Shown piece after piece: positions 23,178-32,023 of a stretch of DNA of 64,000 nt. The stretch lies in NCBI GenBank assembly GCA_964403335.1, contig CAYOFI010000008.1, positions 3,057 to 67,056 of the forward strand, read 5' to 3'. This stretch comes from CAZYAK01 sp964403335. Lineage in GTDB: Bacteria; Patescibacteriota; Gracilibacteria; Peribacterales; Peribacteraceae. A program made the translations under genes and the position numbers. Numbering within the stretch: the stretch's first letter is position 1; each line of letters begins with the position of its first letter. The notes under the pieces were generated by a model. It ran no database searches. It was not told where the DNA came from and saw only the letters and a program-made list of their open reading frames with translations.

Positions 23178-26100
23178 TTAATCTAGATCATGATTACTGT
23201 CGTAAACCGTATTGTGATCTGCAGTTACTTGTTTCTGCAGCAACTGCCCCGGCGGATAGTTGTTCTTTTTGGGGTCCAATAGACGGCAACGCACCAACTC
23301 CAAGAAAAGATATTTATCAGCCGGATAAGCGGTACCTTTGTATTCAATAACTTGCGTAGCGTTTGCCAGTGTCATTCCAGAGTAAAAATCATTCAGTTTT
23401 TTGCGTGTGGCTTTCACGAAATTGATATAAGCAGGGCGCAATTTTGGATCACTCTCTGCTGCTGATTTCAGTAATTGATAGTTTTTAATCAGCGATTCCA
23501 AGAAGTTCTTGGCCTTTTCCTCGTTTTCGAATTTACCTTGAGAGGCGACGTTCAGGATTTGGTTGTAGGAGCTGGAGCTGTTCAGATGCAGTTCCGAAAT
23601 GTCGTTTTTGGGGTTGTAGTAGTCATCATCGATTTTGCTGGGTTCCAAGGAGCTGGAGAAATTCTCCAAGAACTGGCGGTACGCGTTGAAGGCGGGGATG
23701 TTTTCATACAGGTGCACATGCCATCTGCCGAGCGGCCCGGTTACCAATTGCCCTGCTATCACTTGGCCGATCATTCGCAGTTTTTGGCTGCGAGGGAGCG
23801 GAGGCAGACCGTGGTCTTTTTGACGTTTTTCCAACACGCCCTCAACGCTCTTTATGGTTGCTGCCAATAATCCTGCCTGACCGAAATCCAGATTTTTTTG
23901 TTTCTGGAAGCGCTCAATATCGTGGCGGTCGAGCTTGAACATGCGGTGGACCATGCCGTTCGGGAGACCGTTGTTGCCGTATTTATCGAGCAATTTTTTG
24001 GGGAAGTGTCTGCGTGCGGTGGGGTCATTGCGGATGGCATCCATGATCACGACCGATGCCCAGACAGGGGATTCACCGAGTTTTCCTTTCTCCACGATGC
24101 GTTCCAAAATACCGAACGTCGCCCAGTAATTTCTGCGCTTCAATTCATCTTCCAGCACAGGAATCATCAACTGAATATCCGGATAGTTGTTCACACGGCT
24201 CTTGCCGCGGTCGGCTTCGCTGCTTTCGCCCTTGCTCTGCTGCTGTTCCAGGTCACGCAAGTACTCTTCGACGCGCTTATCTGTCCAGTTGGCAGGCAAG
24301 TTGACGCCCTTCTTGAGCGGGATGCCAAAGACCATTTTGTTTTCAATATCCAATTCATACAGCCAACCCTTGCTCGCCATGTATTCCAAGGTGCCGCGGA
24401 AATGGTTGGGGTCTTCTTTCGTGACGTCCAAAAATCCGGGGTGCCCGGGATGATCGGGATTCGTGACACAGTGGTCGAAGTCCGCGAGATCGTGCTCCAA
24501 GTGTTTCTTGAAGTTATCCTTCACTTCGTCGTTCTTGTGATCGAGCTCCATTTCCAAGGTGATCTTGGCGCGATCGCTCATGGGGAGACCGTTCACGGCA
24601 TCACCAAGGTATTTGGAGAGCTTGCTTTCCTTCAGTTGATTCCATTGCTGCCATGCTTTGGAATAGGAGTCATAGACGTTATGCACGGCGCCGAAGAATT
24701 GATTCAAGCTGAAAAACTCAAACCACTTGCCCGTTACTGCACCTTGATTGCGACGCGCTTCGTCGGCGTTGCGGAGTTTCTCCACGTAGTCGTTAATCGC
24801 TTGCGCCTGGGTATTCCAGGTATCAACTTGTCCTTTGATTTCTTCCAGCGCCTTTTGGGCAAGGTCCTTGCGTTCGTTTACGGGGATATCAGCTAGCTCT
24901 GCCAGCGCCTCGAAATCCTTGCCTCCGGTAAAGATGCGCATATTGGCGACAAAGTCCGCCGGGGCGATGTGCCCGTGCGCCCAATTTTCCACTATTTGCG
25001 CGCAGCGTTTCCATTCACCGGTCATCTGCAGCGCATGGCCGAGTTCCGTGGATTGTGACTTCAGTTCGTGCAGCAGGTCCGTTTCCTTCTTGCCTGATGT
25101 ATTCAAGCGCACCAGTTCTTTGGCTTCTTCCACCTGTAAGGCAGCTCTCTTCATCGATTGCTGCAGAGTACCGATGTCATGGATCAATTGGTGACCGTCA
25201 ATGCCATTGGCTGCTCCATGCGCTTCATGGTCATCATGACCATGTGCATCGGACATGCGGTAGCCATCCAGGCCTTCACGGTCGCCTTCTCCTGCCATCA
25301 CCCCTGCCTCGGCTGCCATTCTGATGCGTTCATCAATCTGCTGCCGGTTGAATGGCGGTTTGATTTCCATGTCGGGATCCAGCATGGAGAACAAGCACAC
25401 TTCTTCCAGATGCGTGTAGGTTCCCGGGTCGCGGTTGGCGCGGTAGTCGGCGTAGCGGTTGATTGTTTCCTCCAAAAGCGCTTCTTTGTCGTCTCCGTAC
25501 ACGCGGTAGCGTTCGTTCACCATCTGTCCCGCAGGGGGAAGTGACAGACTCACGAGCAATGCGTTAAAGGTTCCACTTTGCTTGCCTGCAGCGCGGATGG
25601 TCAGCAGTTCGCGGCGGGCGGCATCCGCCACACGCGTGCGCTTGAGGAGATTGATGTACGGGAACAGATCGGTTTCGTGCCGCGTGAATCCATGTTGTTC
25701 GCGTTCATCGATGTGCAATGATTCCCACAGCTCATGGCGCTTGAAAAGCTTGAGGATGAGTGCCTTGGGCATCTCCCGGCAGCCGCGGTATTCGTCAGCG
25801 AGGTCCGGGTCGTTTTGCAGACGTTCCAAACCTGCTGCAACGCGTTGTGTTTCCTGGCGGTCCAAGAGCGGTTCGCCATCCACCTCCTCGCCTTTGAACA
25901 TGCGCAAGAGGTCGTCGGCGATCTTTTCGTCACTGATGTCCACCTGTAACCGCTCGCGCGTGTTCAACGCATCAAAAATGACTGTTTCGTGGGGCAAGGG
26001 TTGCGATCTTTCGTAGATGCTGCGGTGGAAGTGATCTTCCATGTACCGCTCAATCAGCTTCGCATCGGCATCTACACCTTTGTAGAGGTCAGTCGTACGC

Positions 26101-27053
26101 AGTTGATTGAATGCAGCATTCACTTTCTCCGCTTCATCACCGGCATTCAGAATGCGGTTGTAGACGTGCGCGTCCAAGTAGAACTCCGCGCCCGCCAAAA
26201 TGGCGTGACCCAATTCATGCTGCAGCACGTCCGGCCGTTCCAGACCGTGTAGATCATTGCCCATGTACACCCGGTTTTCGCGTTGGTTATAGAATCCGCG
26301 GATGCGGCCCAGGCCTTTTTTGCCCAGCTCTGACGGCAGCTGATCCGGAATCTGCGTGATGGCGATGTTTTCGATGTGCCGTTTGAATTCCTCCAGCCCC
26401 GCCATCTCCGAAAACGCATGGCGTCGGATGTTTTGGAGCTGTGATTCCAGGCGGTCTTGGAGGCGCACTTTTTCCTCCGGATCATCCCATCCATCCGTGT
26501 TCATCAGCACGTTTTGCAAACGGCGTGTCAGTTGGCCGTGGATCTCGCTGCGCTTGCGATTGAGGCTCTGTTCCAAGGAAAACGGCTTGCCTTGCGTGAC
26601 TGAGTGCTCACGCAGGAGCGTACCGGCTTCATTGGGCAGGCGCAGATTCAGAATGTCTCCGATCAGCGCATCTACGCGCTCATGAACTTCTTTTTGGATG
26701 ACGGCGATGTCGCGGTTCACCCGGGTAAGATTTCCTTCGCGGCCGGGTTGTTCGGATTGCTGTTCTTGCGGTGCTCCGCCCTTCACGCCTTTGCCGGCCT
26801 TGCTCCGTACGCTCTGACGGACGTCTTCGATCCGACCCGTTGCCGCGCGCTCCTGTTCACGTCGTTCCTGTTCTTCATTGACCGCCCGGATATCCGGATC
26901 GATGCCGCTTGTGCGCTCCCAGGAATTCTGTGGATCGTTATTTGTCGGGGGTACGGGCCGGCCTCCGTTCGATTTTGCAAAATAGCTTTCCCGCCGCTCC
27001 CGGGAGGGAGAGTGAGAGAAGGCATTGCGGGCGAGGAAGCGATTGCCCAGCAT
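23178..27053 (-). CDS. 1291-aa protein with HELGH zinc-protease-like motif
   Basis: A very large soluble protein without signal peptide. Residues 1-110 are low-complexity and charged. Residues ~115-230 look helical. HELGH at 279-283 (context DVLQHELGHAILAGAEFYLD) is a classic HExxH zinc-binding motif, with possible third ligands among downstream acidic residues. A His-rich stretch (DAHGHDDHEAHG) lies around residue 610. The remainder is mostly helical with many Asp/Lys/Glu. I do not recognise a family. It begins one base after the end of the membrane PH-like gene at 27054, so the two form an operon. A peptidase role is inferred from one motif. Confidence 0.65.
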   Translation of the reverse strand: MLGNRFLARNAFSHSPSRERRESYFAKSNGGRPVPPTNNDPQNSWERTSGIDPDIRAVNEEQERREQERAATGRIEDVRQSVRSKAGKGVKGGAPQEQQSEQPGREGNLTRVNRDIAVIQKEVHERVDALIGDILNLRLPNEAGTLLREHSVTQGKPFSLEQSLNRKRSEIHGQLTRRLQNVLMNTDGWDDPEEKVRLQDRLESQLQNIRRHAFSEMAGLEEFKRHIENIAITQIPDQLPSELGKKGLGRIRGFYNQRENRVYMGNDLHGLERPDVLQHELGHAILAGAEFYLDAHVYNRILNAGDEAEKVNAAFNQLRTTDLYKGVDADAKLIERYMEDHFHRSIYERSQPLPHETVIFDALNTRERLQVDISDEKIADDLLRMFKGEEVDGEPLLDRQETQRVAAGLERLQNDPDLADEYRGCREMPKALILKLFKRHELWESLHIDEREQHGFTRHETDLFPYINLLKRTRVADAARRELLTIRAAGKQSGTFNALLVSLSLPPAGQMVNERYRVYGDDKEALLEETINRYADYRANRDPGTYTHLEEVCLFSMLDPDMEIKPPFNRQQIDERIRMAAEAGVMAGEGDREGLDGYRMSDAHGHDDHEAHGAANGIDGHQLIHDIGTLQQSMKRAALQVEEAKELVRLNTSGKKETDLLHELKSQSTELGHALQMTGEWKRCAQIVENWAHGHIAPADFVANMRIFTGGKDFEALAELADIPVNERKDLAQKALEEIKGQVDTWNTQAQAINDYVEKLRNADEARRNQGAVTGKWFEFFSLNQFFGAVHNVYDSYSKAWQQWNQLKESKLSKYLGDAVNGLPMSDRAKITLEMELDHKNDEVKDNFKKHLEHDLADFDHCVTNPDHPGHPGFLDVTKEDPNHFRGTLEYMASKGWLYELDIENKMVFGIPLKKGVNLPANWTDKRVEEYLRDLEQQQSKGESSEADRGKSRVNNYPDIQLMIPVLEDELKRRNYWATFGILERIVEKGKLGESPVWASVVIMDAIRNDPTARRHFPKKLLDKYGNNGLPNGMVHRMFKLDRHDIERFQKQKNLDFGQAGLLAATIKSVEGVLEKRQKDHGLPPLPRSQKLRMIGQVIAGQLVTGPLGRWHVHLYENIPAFNAYRQFLENFSSSLEPSKIDDDYYNPKNDISELHLNSSSSYNQILNVASQGKFENEEKAKNFLESLIKNYQLLKSAAESDPKLRPAYINFVKATRKKLNDFYSGMTLANATQVIEYKGTAYPADKYLFLELVRCRLLDPKKNNYPPGQLLQKQVTADHNTVYDSNHDLD

Positions 27054-27536
27054 TTACAGTGTAAGTAAGCGGATACAAGCGTCCACGAAGGTTTCTTTCT
27101 GATCGGGACGGAACTCTAAAAATTGGCTTACTGTAGCCTTAAACAATGGTTCATCGATGTGGTTGATTTCAGCTTTCAGCTCCCGCTGTATGCCTTTTTT
27201 CAGGTGAATGTGCAGCCAGCAGGCCTGGGGGGTATTGATCAGCCAAAAGTCCGTGCAGTCCTCCCAGCGCACCGTGCGTTGACCCAGCGTGATGCCCTGG
27301 ACGGTGAGTATGTAATGCTCACGGACCGATGAATTTTTGTGGGTGAGGGCATAGGCGCTGCCGATCACCAGCACCACGATACTGAGCGTCCATATGCCGC
27401 TTAGAAACCCATACAATGCGGCTGCGCCGATAATGACGGCTGCCATCAGGTACCACGCCCTGGAGCGATTGTGCTCGCGATGCAGCGGCGCATCCCAGGT
27501 GAGTAACGGCTCGTGTTGGAGGGTATCGGTAGGCAT
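27054..27536 (-). CDS. Membrane protein with PH-like cytoplasmic domain
   Basis: A 160-residue protein: a polar N-terminus, two adjacent transmembrane helices (about residues 28-65), then a beta-rich domain (REHYILTVQGITLGQRTVRW) and a C-terminal helix. The layout resembles bacterial PH-domain proteins, as does 7843-8439. Its stop codon and the start of the 1291-aa gene are directly adjacent, so it may anchor or regulate that protein. CTAGAAT lies upstream as a possible -10, followed by a leader of about 25 bases. Confidence 0.65.
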   Translation of the reverse strand: MPTDTLQHEPLLTWDAPLHREHNRSRAWYLMAAVIIGAAALYGFLSGIWTLSIVVLVIGSAYALTHKNSSVREHYILTVQGITLGQRTVRWEDCTDFWLINTPQACWLHIHLKKGIQRELKAEINHIDEPLFKATVSQFLEFRPDQKETFVDACIRLLTL

Positions 27537-27738
27537 GTGAGTGTTTGTGCGTTAAATCCTTCTATTCTAGCGGAAAACCGCGTTTTCAGACAGAGTGCAA
27601 GAGTTGCATAAATAGAGGAAAGTGATGAAATAGTCACTCATTTTCTTGGCATCAGGCAGCCGAAAAATTGCGACCGTTCGTTGGGTAATCATCTTGCGGC
27701 CATGACCAGAGGAACGTATCGTACCCTGCGTCCTTTTT

Positions 27739-27815
27739 GGGCAATTAGCTCAGCTGGCTAGAGCGCCACATTGACATTGTGGAGGTCACTGGTTCAAGTC
27801 CAGTATTGCCCACCA
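27739..27815 (+). tRNA. tRNA-Val (GAC)
   Basis: 77 nt with encoded CCA. Acceptor GGGCAAT pairs with ATTGCCC. The anticodon stem CCACA/TGTGG encloses TTGACAT, anticodon GAC. The T arm carries GGTTCAAGTCC. Followed by the same repeat as tRNA-Ile. Confidence 0.96.
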
Positions 27816-27867
27816 TTCGACTCGCAGCTGCTACGCGGCGAGCTCGCTCATGGTAAACCACGAGAAT
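27813..27867. repeat. Post-tRNA repeat, copy 2
   Basis: Near-identical to 11296-11350, starting at the same base of the CCA end. After it the two loci differ. Confidence 0.85.
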
Positions 27868-27925
27868 GATTTGCAGGCGAGGCGAATGACAGTGAGCGGA
27901 GCCGCAGCGAAGTCGAACTGCCTAG

Positions 27926-27960
27926 CTTCCACAAGGCCGCGCTACGGATGGCAAGCCATC
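27926..27960. repeat. CTTCCACAAGG / GCTACGGATGGCAAGCCA dispersed repeat
   Basis: Third copy of the motif seen twice after tRNA-Lys (16050-16128). Confidence 0.6.
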
Positions 27961-27973
27961 CACTGCACAAAAA

Positions 27974-28414
27974 TCATATTACCAATTTCCCCGTCATATT
28001 CGTGCGCGTGTGTGCATGGATACCTTCGCCGTAAAAAATATCAACAAATGCTTCGGGTGTGAGTCGTTGTCCTCGGGAGAAGGGCAGCAAGGGATCTATG
28101 TTTTCCAAAAGAACGATGAGTACTTCCCGTGTGCCCACAAATATGCGGGGTACATCTTTGCACATGTGCCCATCTAAAAATTGTTGCCATGTCGGATCGA
28201 TGATCATGTCTTCGGGAGTGCGCAGATGATAGTGCACGACGGGGGGTTGGCGGCCGATGACGCGGTGTATCTGAAGAATTTTGCCTACTTCACCCAAGGC
28301 GGATCGCACACGGCGCGAAAGCTGCAAACAGGGTCCGGAGACGGCCGATGACAACGTTGCTGAGCCCTCCTCCGTAAGCAGTTCGTCGATCAGTAATTCC
28401 CAGGGCGCATTCAT
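27974..28414 (-). CDS. Unassigned protein with papain/transglutaminase-like residues
   Basis: A 146-residue soluble protein. SGPCLQLSRRVRSAL (Cys near residue 29), VHYHLRTPEDMIIDPTWQQFL (His near 62, Asp near 73) follow the order Cys-His-Asp with the typical 'DPTW' context of papain- or transglutaminase-fold proteins. The Cys-to-His distance is short for a full domain, so this is suggestive only. No signal peptide. It lies between the tRNA-Val region and the divergent comF-like gene. Confidence 0.5.
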   Translation of the reverse strand: MNAPWELLIDELLTEEGSATLSSAVSGPCLQLSRRVRSALGEVGKILQIHRVIGRQPPVVHYHLRTPEDMIIDPTWQQFLDGHMCKDVPRIFVGTREVLIVLLENIDPLLPFSRGQRLTPEAFVDIFYGEGIHAHTRTNMTGKLVI

Positions 28415-28534
28415 GCGTGGAGTCTACCCGTTCCACTCTCATCTGGAACGTCCGTATGCGCGTACCAATGCCAAAAAACGATCCTCCTCAAAACTTTCTG
28501 CTGACGATGCTCTGGTCGTGTTGTTCTATCGATC

Positions 28535-28540
28535 TACGCT
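28535..28540 (+). promoter_or_regulatory. -10-like TACGCT six bases before the comF-like start
   Basis: TACGCT, GATGTC, ATG at 28547. Confidence 0.4.
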
Positions 28541-28546
28541 GATGTC

Positions 28547-29152
28547 ATGCGCGTCTTCGATTTCCTCTTCGGTCCGCCACCGGTTGTTCCGTCTCTCACA
28601 CGTCCGCCGATCGTACTGACGAAGACGGATTTGCGGATATGGAAGCTGCCACATGTAGATGAAGTTGCTGTTGCCTGCGCGTATGACCGCGAGCCCGAAG
28701 TGGCCGAATCGGTCCGGTTACTGAAGTACGGCCGGTTGGCGAGCATGGCCGGACCGGTATCGGAATTGCTGGATGCGTGTTTGGAGGCCCTTGATGACTT
28801 GGGCGAGGAGATCGTGCTGTGCCCCGTGCCTCTGCATTGGCGGCGCAGGCTGAGCCGTGGCTTCAATCAGTCACAATTGCTTGCGGAGGCTCTGGGTCGG
28901 CGGCAGGCGATTGCGGTGCGGTCATTGCTCAAACGTGTGCGGTTCACCGGGACGCAGGTAGGACGGACGGGGGAGGAGCGGCGGCGGGCGTTGACCGATG
29001 CGTTTCGGTATCGGAGTAAGGGTCGGTGCCCGCAGTCGGTCATTTTGGTCGACGATATTTTTACCACGGGGGCCACGGTGGATGCGTGTGCGGCGGCGTT
29101 ACGACAGGCCGGGGTAAAACACGTGACGGCGATCGCATTGGCGCTTGGTTGA
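28547..29152 (+). CDS. ComF-family phosphoribosyltransferase-like protein
   Basis: A 201-residue member of the ComF/GntX family, linked in other bacteria to DNA uptake. Visible are VLCPVPLHWRRRLSRGFNQSQLLAEAL, split by loops, and the PRPP-binding loop SVILVDDIFTTGAT. The N-terminal zinc-finger Cys residues of classical ComF are missing, replaced by a short unrelated start. No other competence genes are in the window. TACGCT sits six bases before the ATG. Confidence 0.85.
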   Translation: MRVFDFLFGPPPVVPSLTRPPIVLTKTDLRIWKLPHVDEVAVACAYDREPEVAESVRLLKYGRLASMAGPVSELLDACLEALDDLGEEIVLCPVPLHWRRRLSRGFNQSQLLAEALGRRQAIAVRSLLKRVRFTGTQVGRTGEERRRALTDAFRYRSKGRCPQSVILVDDIFTTGATVDACAAALRQAGVKHVTAIALALG

Positions 29153-29214
29153 GACATTTGCCCCGACATTCGTACATCGCACGATCTTCGCCACGGGTTG
29201 CAACAAAAAGCGGT

Positions 29215-29238
29215 GTGGAAAACTTTTGAGTTTTCCAC
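29215..29238 (+). promoter_or_regulatory. Perfect hairpin one base before the rseP start codon
   Basis: GTGGAAAACT, loop TTTG, AGTTTTCCAC, then C and ATG at 29240. It would fold in the mRNA just before the start and could limit ribosome access. Confidence 0.5.
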
Positions 29239-29239
29239 C

Positions 29240-30397
29240 ATGGCGGTAGCATCGCGACCTGTGGATCAACTCCTCTACTATCTTTTCGCTTTCTTGGCGT
29301 ACATCCCGTCTCTGCTCGCGTTTTTCGTGTTGCTGAGCTTTCTCATCCTCATCCATGAGCTGGGGCATTTTTTCGCGGCACGCCGCTCGAAAGTGGTCGT
29401 GGAAGAGTTCGGGTTCGGGCTGCCGCCGCGGATGAAAACACTCTTCTGGCAGGGGGGCACGCGGTTTTCGCTGAACTGGATTCCGTTCGGGGGTTTCGTA
29501 CGCTTGAAAGGAGAGAATGCTGCTTCGGAGAAAGAGCGGACGGCGCACGGAAGTTTTGGCGGCGCGCCCATTTATTCGCGCGTCATCATTTTGGTGGCGG
29601 GTGTGTTCATGAACCTGGTGTTTGCCATCGTCGTCTTCACGCTCGGGTTTTCGTGGGGGCAGTGGATTCCGCGGTATCTGTCATTGGAAGATATGAAGTC
29701 CGCTGCGACGCGCGGGGAAATCACGCTCACGCCGGGCGTGCTTGTCGCCGATGTGCGGCCCGAGGGGACGGCGTTGGGGGCGGGCGTGAAGGCGGGAAGC
29801 ATCCTCCTGGCCGTCGATGGTCAAGCCGTCTACGGGCCGCAAGAAATTGTCGACCTGCAGAAAGAGAAGTCGAAAGTGACGTATTACTTGCGGAACGCCG
29901 ACGGCAAAGAGCAGACGCTGACGGTCCCCGTGGCGGAAGGAAAAACCGGCGTTGAATTGCAGTTCTCGCCCGAAATCGTCTCACCCAAGCGTTCACTCGC
30001 GACGGGATTTGTGTTGGCGCTGCGTGAAACCAAGAACACCACGGTTCAAACGCTCTTGGGGATGGGTCAGCTTTTCCGATCGCTTGCGGAGAAAGCGCGG
30101 ATCCCCGAAGGCGTGACGGGCATCGTGGGCATCGCGGTCATCACGCATGACACCGTCAAATTGGGGATCATGCCGTACTTGCGCTTGCTCGCCGATCTCA
30201 GCTTGAGCTTGGCCATCTTGAACATCCTGCCGTTCCCCGCGCTGGATGGCGGCCGGCTGGTCTTCGTAGTCTACGAATTCGTCCGCCGTCGCCCCGCCCC
30301 CCGCACGTTCGAGCTCACCACGAATGCCGTGGGCTTTGTGTTCCTCATCGGGCTGATCATCGCCATCACGTACAACGATATTCTCCATCTGTTCTGA
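29240..30397 (+). CDS. rseP: Site-2 protease of the RseP/RasP type
   Basis: Membrane zinc metalloprotease that cuts membrane-bound regulators or signal peptides within the bilayer. Visible are LIHELGHFFAAR (HExxH zinc motif) in the first helix region, the FGFGLPPR and WIPFGGFVRLKGE segments, a PDZ-like part (residues ~175-240), and the C-terminal NILPFPALDGGRL motif that supplies the third zinc ligand. 385 residues is normal. ATG 29240 lies directly after a perfect hairpin. dnaA follows after two bases. Confidence 0.92.
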   Translation: MAVASRPVDQLLYYLFAFLAYIPSLLAFFVLLSFLILIHELGHFFAARRSKVVVEEFGFGLPPRMKTLFWQGGTRFSLNWIPFGGFVRLKGENAASEKERTAHGSFGGAPIYSRVIILVAGVFMNLVFAIVVFTLGFSWGQWIPRYLSLEDMKSAATRGEITLTPGVLVADVRPEGTALGAGVKAGSILLAVDGQAVYGPQEIVDLQKEKSKVTYYLRNADGKEQTLTVPVAEGKTGVELQFSPEIVSPKRSLATGFVLALRETKNTTVQTLLGMGQLFRSLAEKARIPEGVTGIVGIAVITHDTVKLGIMPYLRLLADLSLSLAILNILPFPALDGGRLVFVVYEFVRRRPAPRTFELTTNAVGFVFLIGLIIAITYNDILHLF

Positions 30398-30399
30398 AC

Positions 30400-31848
30400 A
30401 TGACCGTCTCCTCTGTTCTCGACCGGCAGAGTGAAGCGAAGCTCCGGGATCTGTGGGTGAGTATTCTGCGGAAGCTGGAAACCAAACTGCAGCGCGGTCA
30501 GTTCATCACGTGGTTTAAAAATACCATCATTCTGGGAAGCGAAGAGGGAACGCTGGTCATTGGCTTACCGCTGCCGATGTTTTTGTCGTATCACTTGGAG
30601 CATTACCGCACCATCACGTTGGAAGCGGCGCAGGAACTGGATCCGTCCGTGCGCAATATCGTCTACAAAGTGGACGGGGGACTGCAGGATAATCCGGACC
30701 GGTCGGTGAATTTATTGGAGCATTTTCCGGAACAGAAACGCCGCAAAATGCCGGGGCGCCAGGAGGTAAAATTGGCGGAAGGCATTGTCAGTAAAATTCT
30801 GAATCCGCGCTACACGTTGGAAAGCTTCATCGTCGGATCCAGTAATCGTCTTGCGCACGCCGCATGTCAGGCCGTCGCCAACCAGCCGGGCGGCAAGTAC
30901 AACCCGCTGTTTCTGTACGGCGGAGTGGGTCTGGGGAAAACGCACCTTCTGCAAGGCACGGGCAATGCGATTTTGCGGAAGATGCCCAGGTCGACAATCG
31001 TGTACACGACGACGGAAGACTTCACGAACCAGATGGTCGAAGCGTTGCAGCACCAGAAGATGGAGCAGTTCAATCGCCGCTACCGGACGGTGGATGTCTT
31101 GATCATCGATGACATCCAATTCATCGCCAATAAAGACCGCACGCAGGAAGTGTTCTTCCACACATTCAATACGCTGTACGAAGCCCATAAACAGATCATC
31201 ATCTCCGCCGATCGCCCGCCGCAAGAATTACAATTGGAAGACCGTTTGGTCTCTCGTTTTGCCCGTGGAATGATCGCCGATGTCTCGTCGCCCGATTATG
31301 AAACGCGCCTCGCGATCCTCTCGGAGAAAGCTGCCGAGTATGAAATCTTCATGGACCGCGCCGTTCTCCAGTTCATCGCCGAGCACGTCACCAAAAACGT
31401 CCGTGAATTGGAAGGAATTTTGATGCAGGCCGTCGCGCTGTATGAACTGGAACAGCGCATGCCGACCATCAAAAGCATCGCCGAAATTTTGCGAAAACTG
31501 AACCGCGATCCGCATATGCCCGAGGAACAGACTGGCTTTGAGACGCCCAAGAAACGCCGTGCCACGTTTCAGGATATCTTGGAATCCGTCAGCCGCTATT
31601 ATTCCGTCTCCGTCCAAGACATGATCGGCGCCTCCCGCGTGCGTGAAATCCTTCTGCCCCGCCAAGTGGCGATGTACCTGGGCAAAAAACATCTGGGCAC
31701 GACCTATGTGCACTTGGGTGAAATGTTCAGCGGCCGCGATCACACGACGGTGATGAACGCCGTCGAAAAGATCACTGATCTGCTCCAAAATGAACCGCAG
31801 TTGCTGCGTGAAGTCCGGGCGATCGAGCAGGAGGTGGGGTTGGTGTGA
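30400..31848 (+). CDS. dnaA: Chromosomal replication initiator DnaA
   Basis: AAA+ ATPase that melts the replication origin. Visible are an N-terminal domain I (WFKNTIILG), Walker A GGVGLGKTH (about residue 173), Walker B VLIIDDIQFI, sensor DRPPQELQLEDRLVSRF, and the DNA-binding signature LPRQVAMYLGKKHLGTTYVHLGEMFSGRDHTTV in pieces. 482 residues is normal. The gene starts two bases after rseP, and no cluster of DnaA boxes, dnaN or recF is nearby, so this need not be the origin. Confidence 0.96.
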   Translation: MTVSSVLDRQSEAKLRDLWVSILRKLETKLQRGQFITWFKNTIILGSEEGTLVIGLPLPMFLSYHLEHYRTITLEAAQELDPSVRNIVYKVDGGLQDNPDRSVNLLEHFPEQKRRKMPGRQEVKLAEGIVSKILNPRYTLESFIVGSSNRLAHAACQAVANQPGGKYNPLFLYGGVGLGKTHLLQGTGNAILRKMPRSTIVYTTTEDFTNQMVEALQHQKMEQFNRRYRTVDVLIIDDIQFIANKDRTQEVFFHTFNTLYEAHKQIIISADRPPQELQLEDRLVSRFARGMIADVSSPDYETRLAILSEKAAEYEIFMDRAVLQFIAEHVTKNVRELEGILMQAVALYELEQRMPTIKSIAEILRKLNRDPHMPEEQTGFETPKKRRATFQDILESVSRYYSVSVQDMIGASRVREILLPRQVAMYLGKKHLGTTYVHLGEMFSGRDHTTVMNAVEKITDLLQNEPQLLREVRAIEQEVGLV

Positions 31849-32023
31849 AGAACGCTTGCTGCGGCTATGGATCCCGCTACACTGGTTTTGTGAACTTCGC
31901 GCGTGTCACCACGACCGGGACGACCACGACCTCTCTCTGAGGGCGGCTCCTGTGCATGCGTGACCAATCGAGCCTCCCTCCCCGAGCAGAGGCTATTTTG
32001 TTTGCAACTTTCCCCACACTCCC

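Noticed and set aside
31849..32023. T-box or threonine-operator leader upstream of thrS
   Set aside because: No T-box consensus and no convincing tRNA-Thr-like fold was seen.
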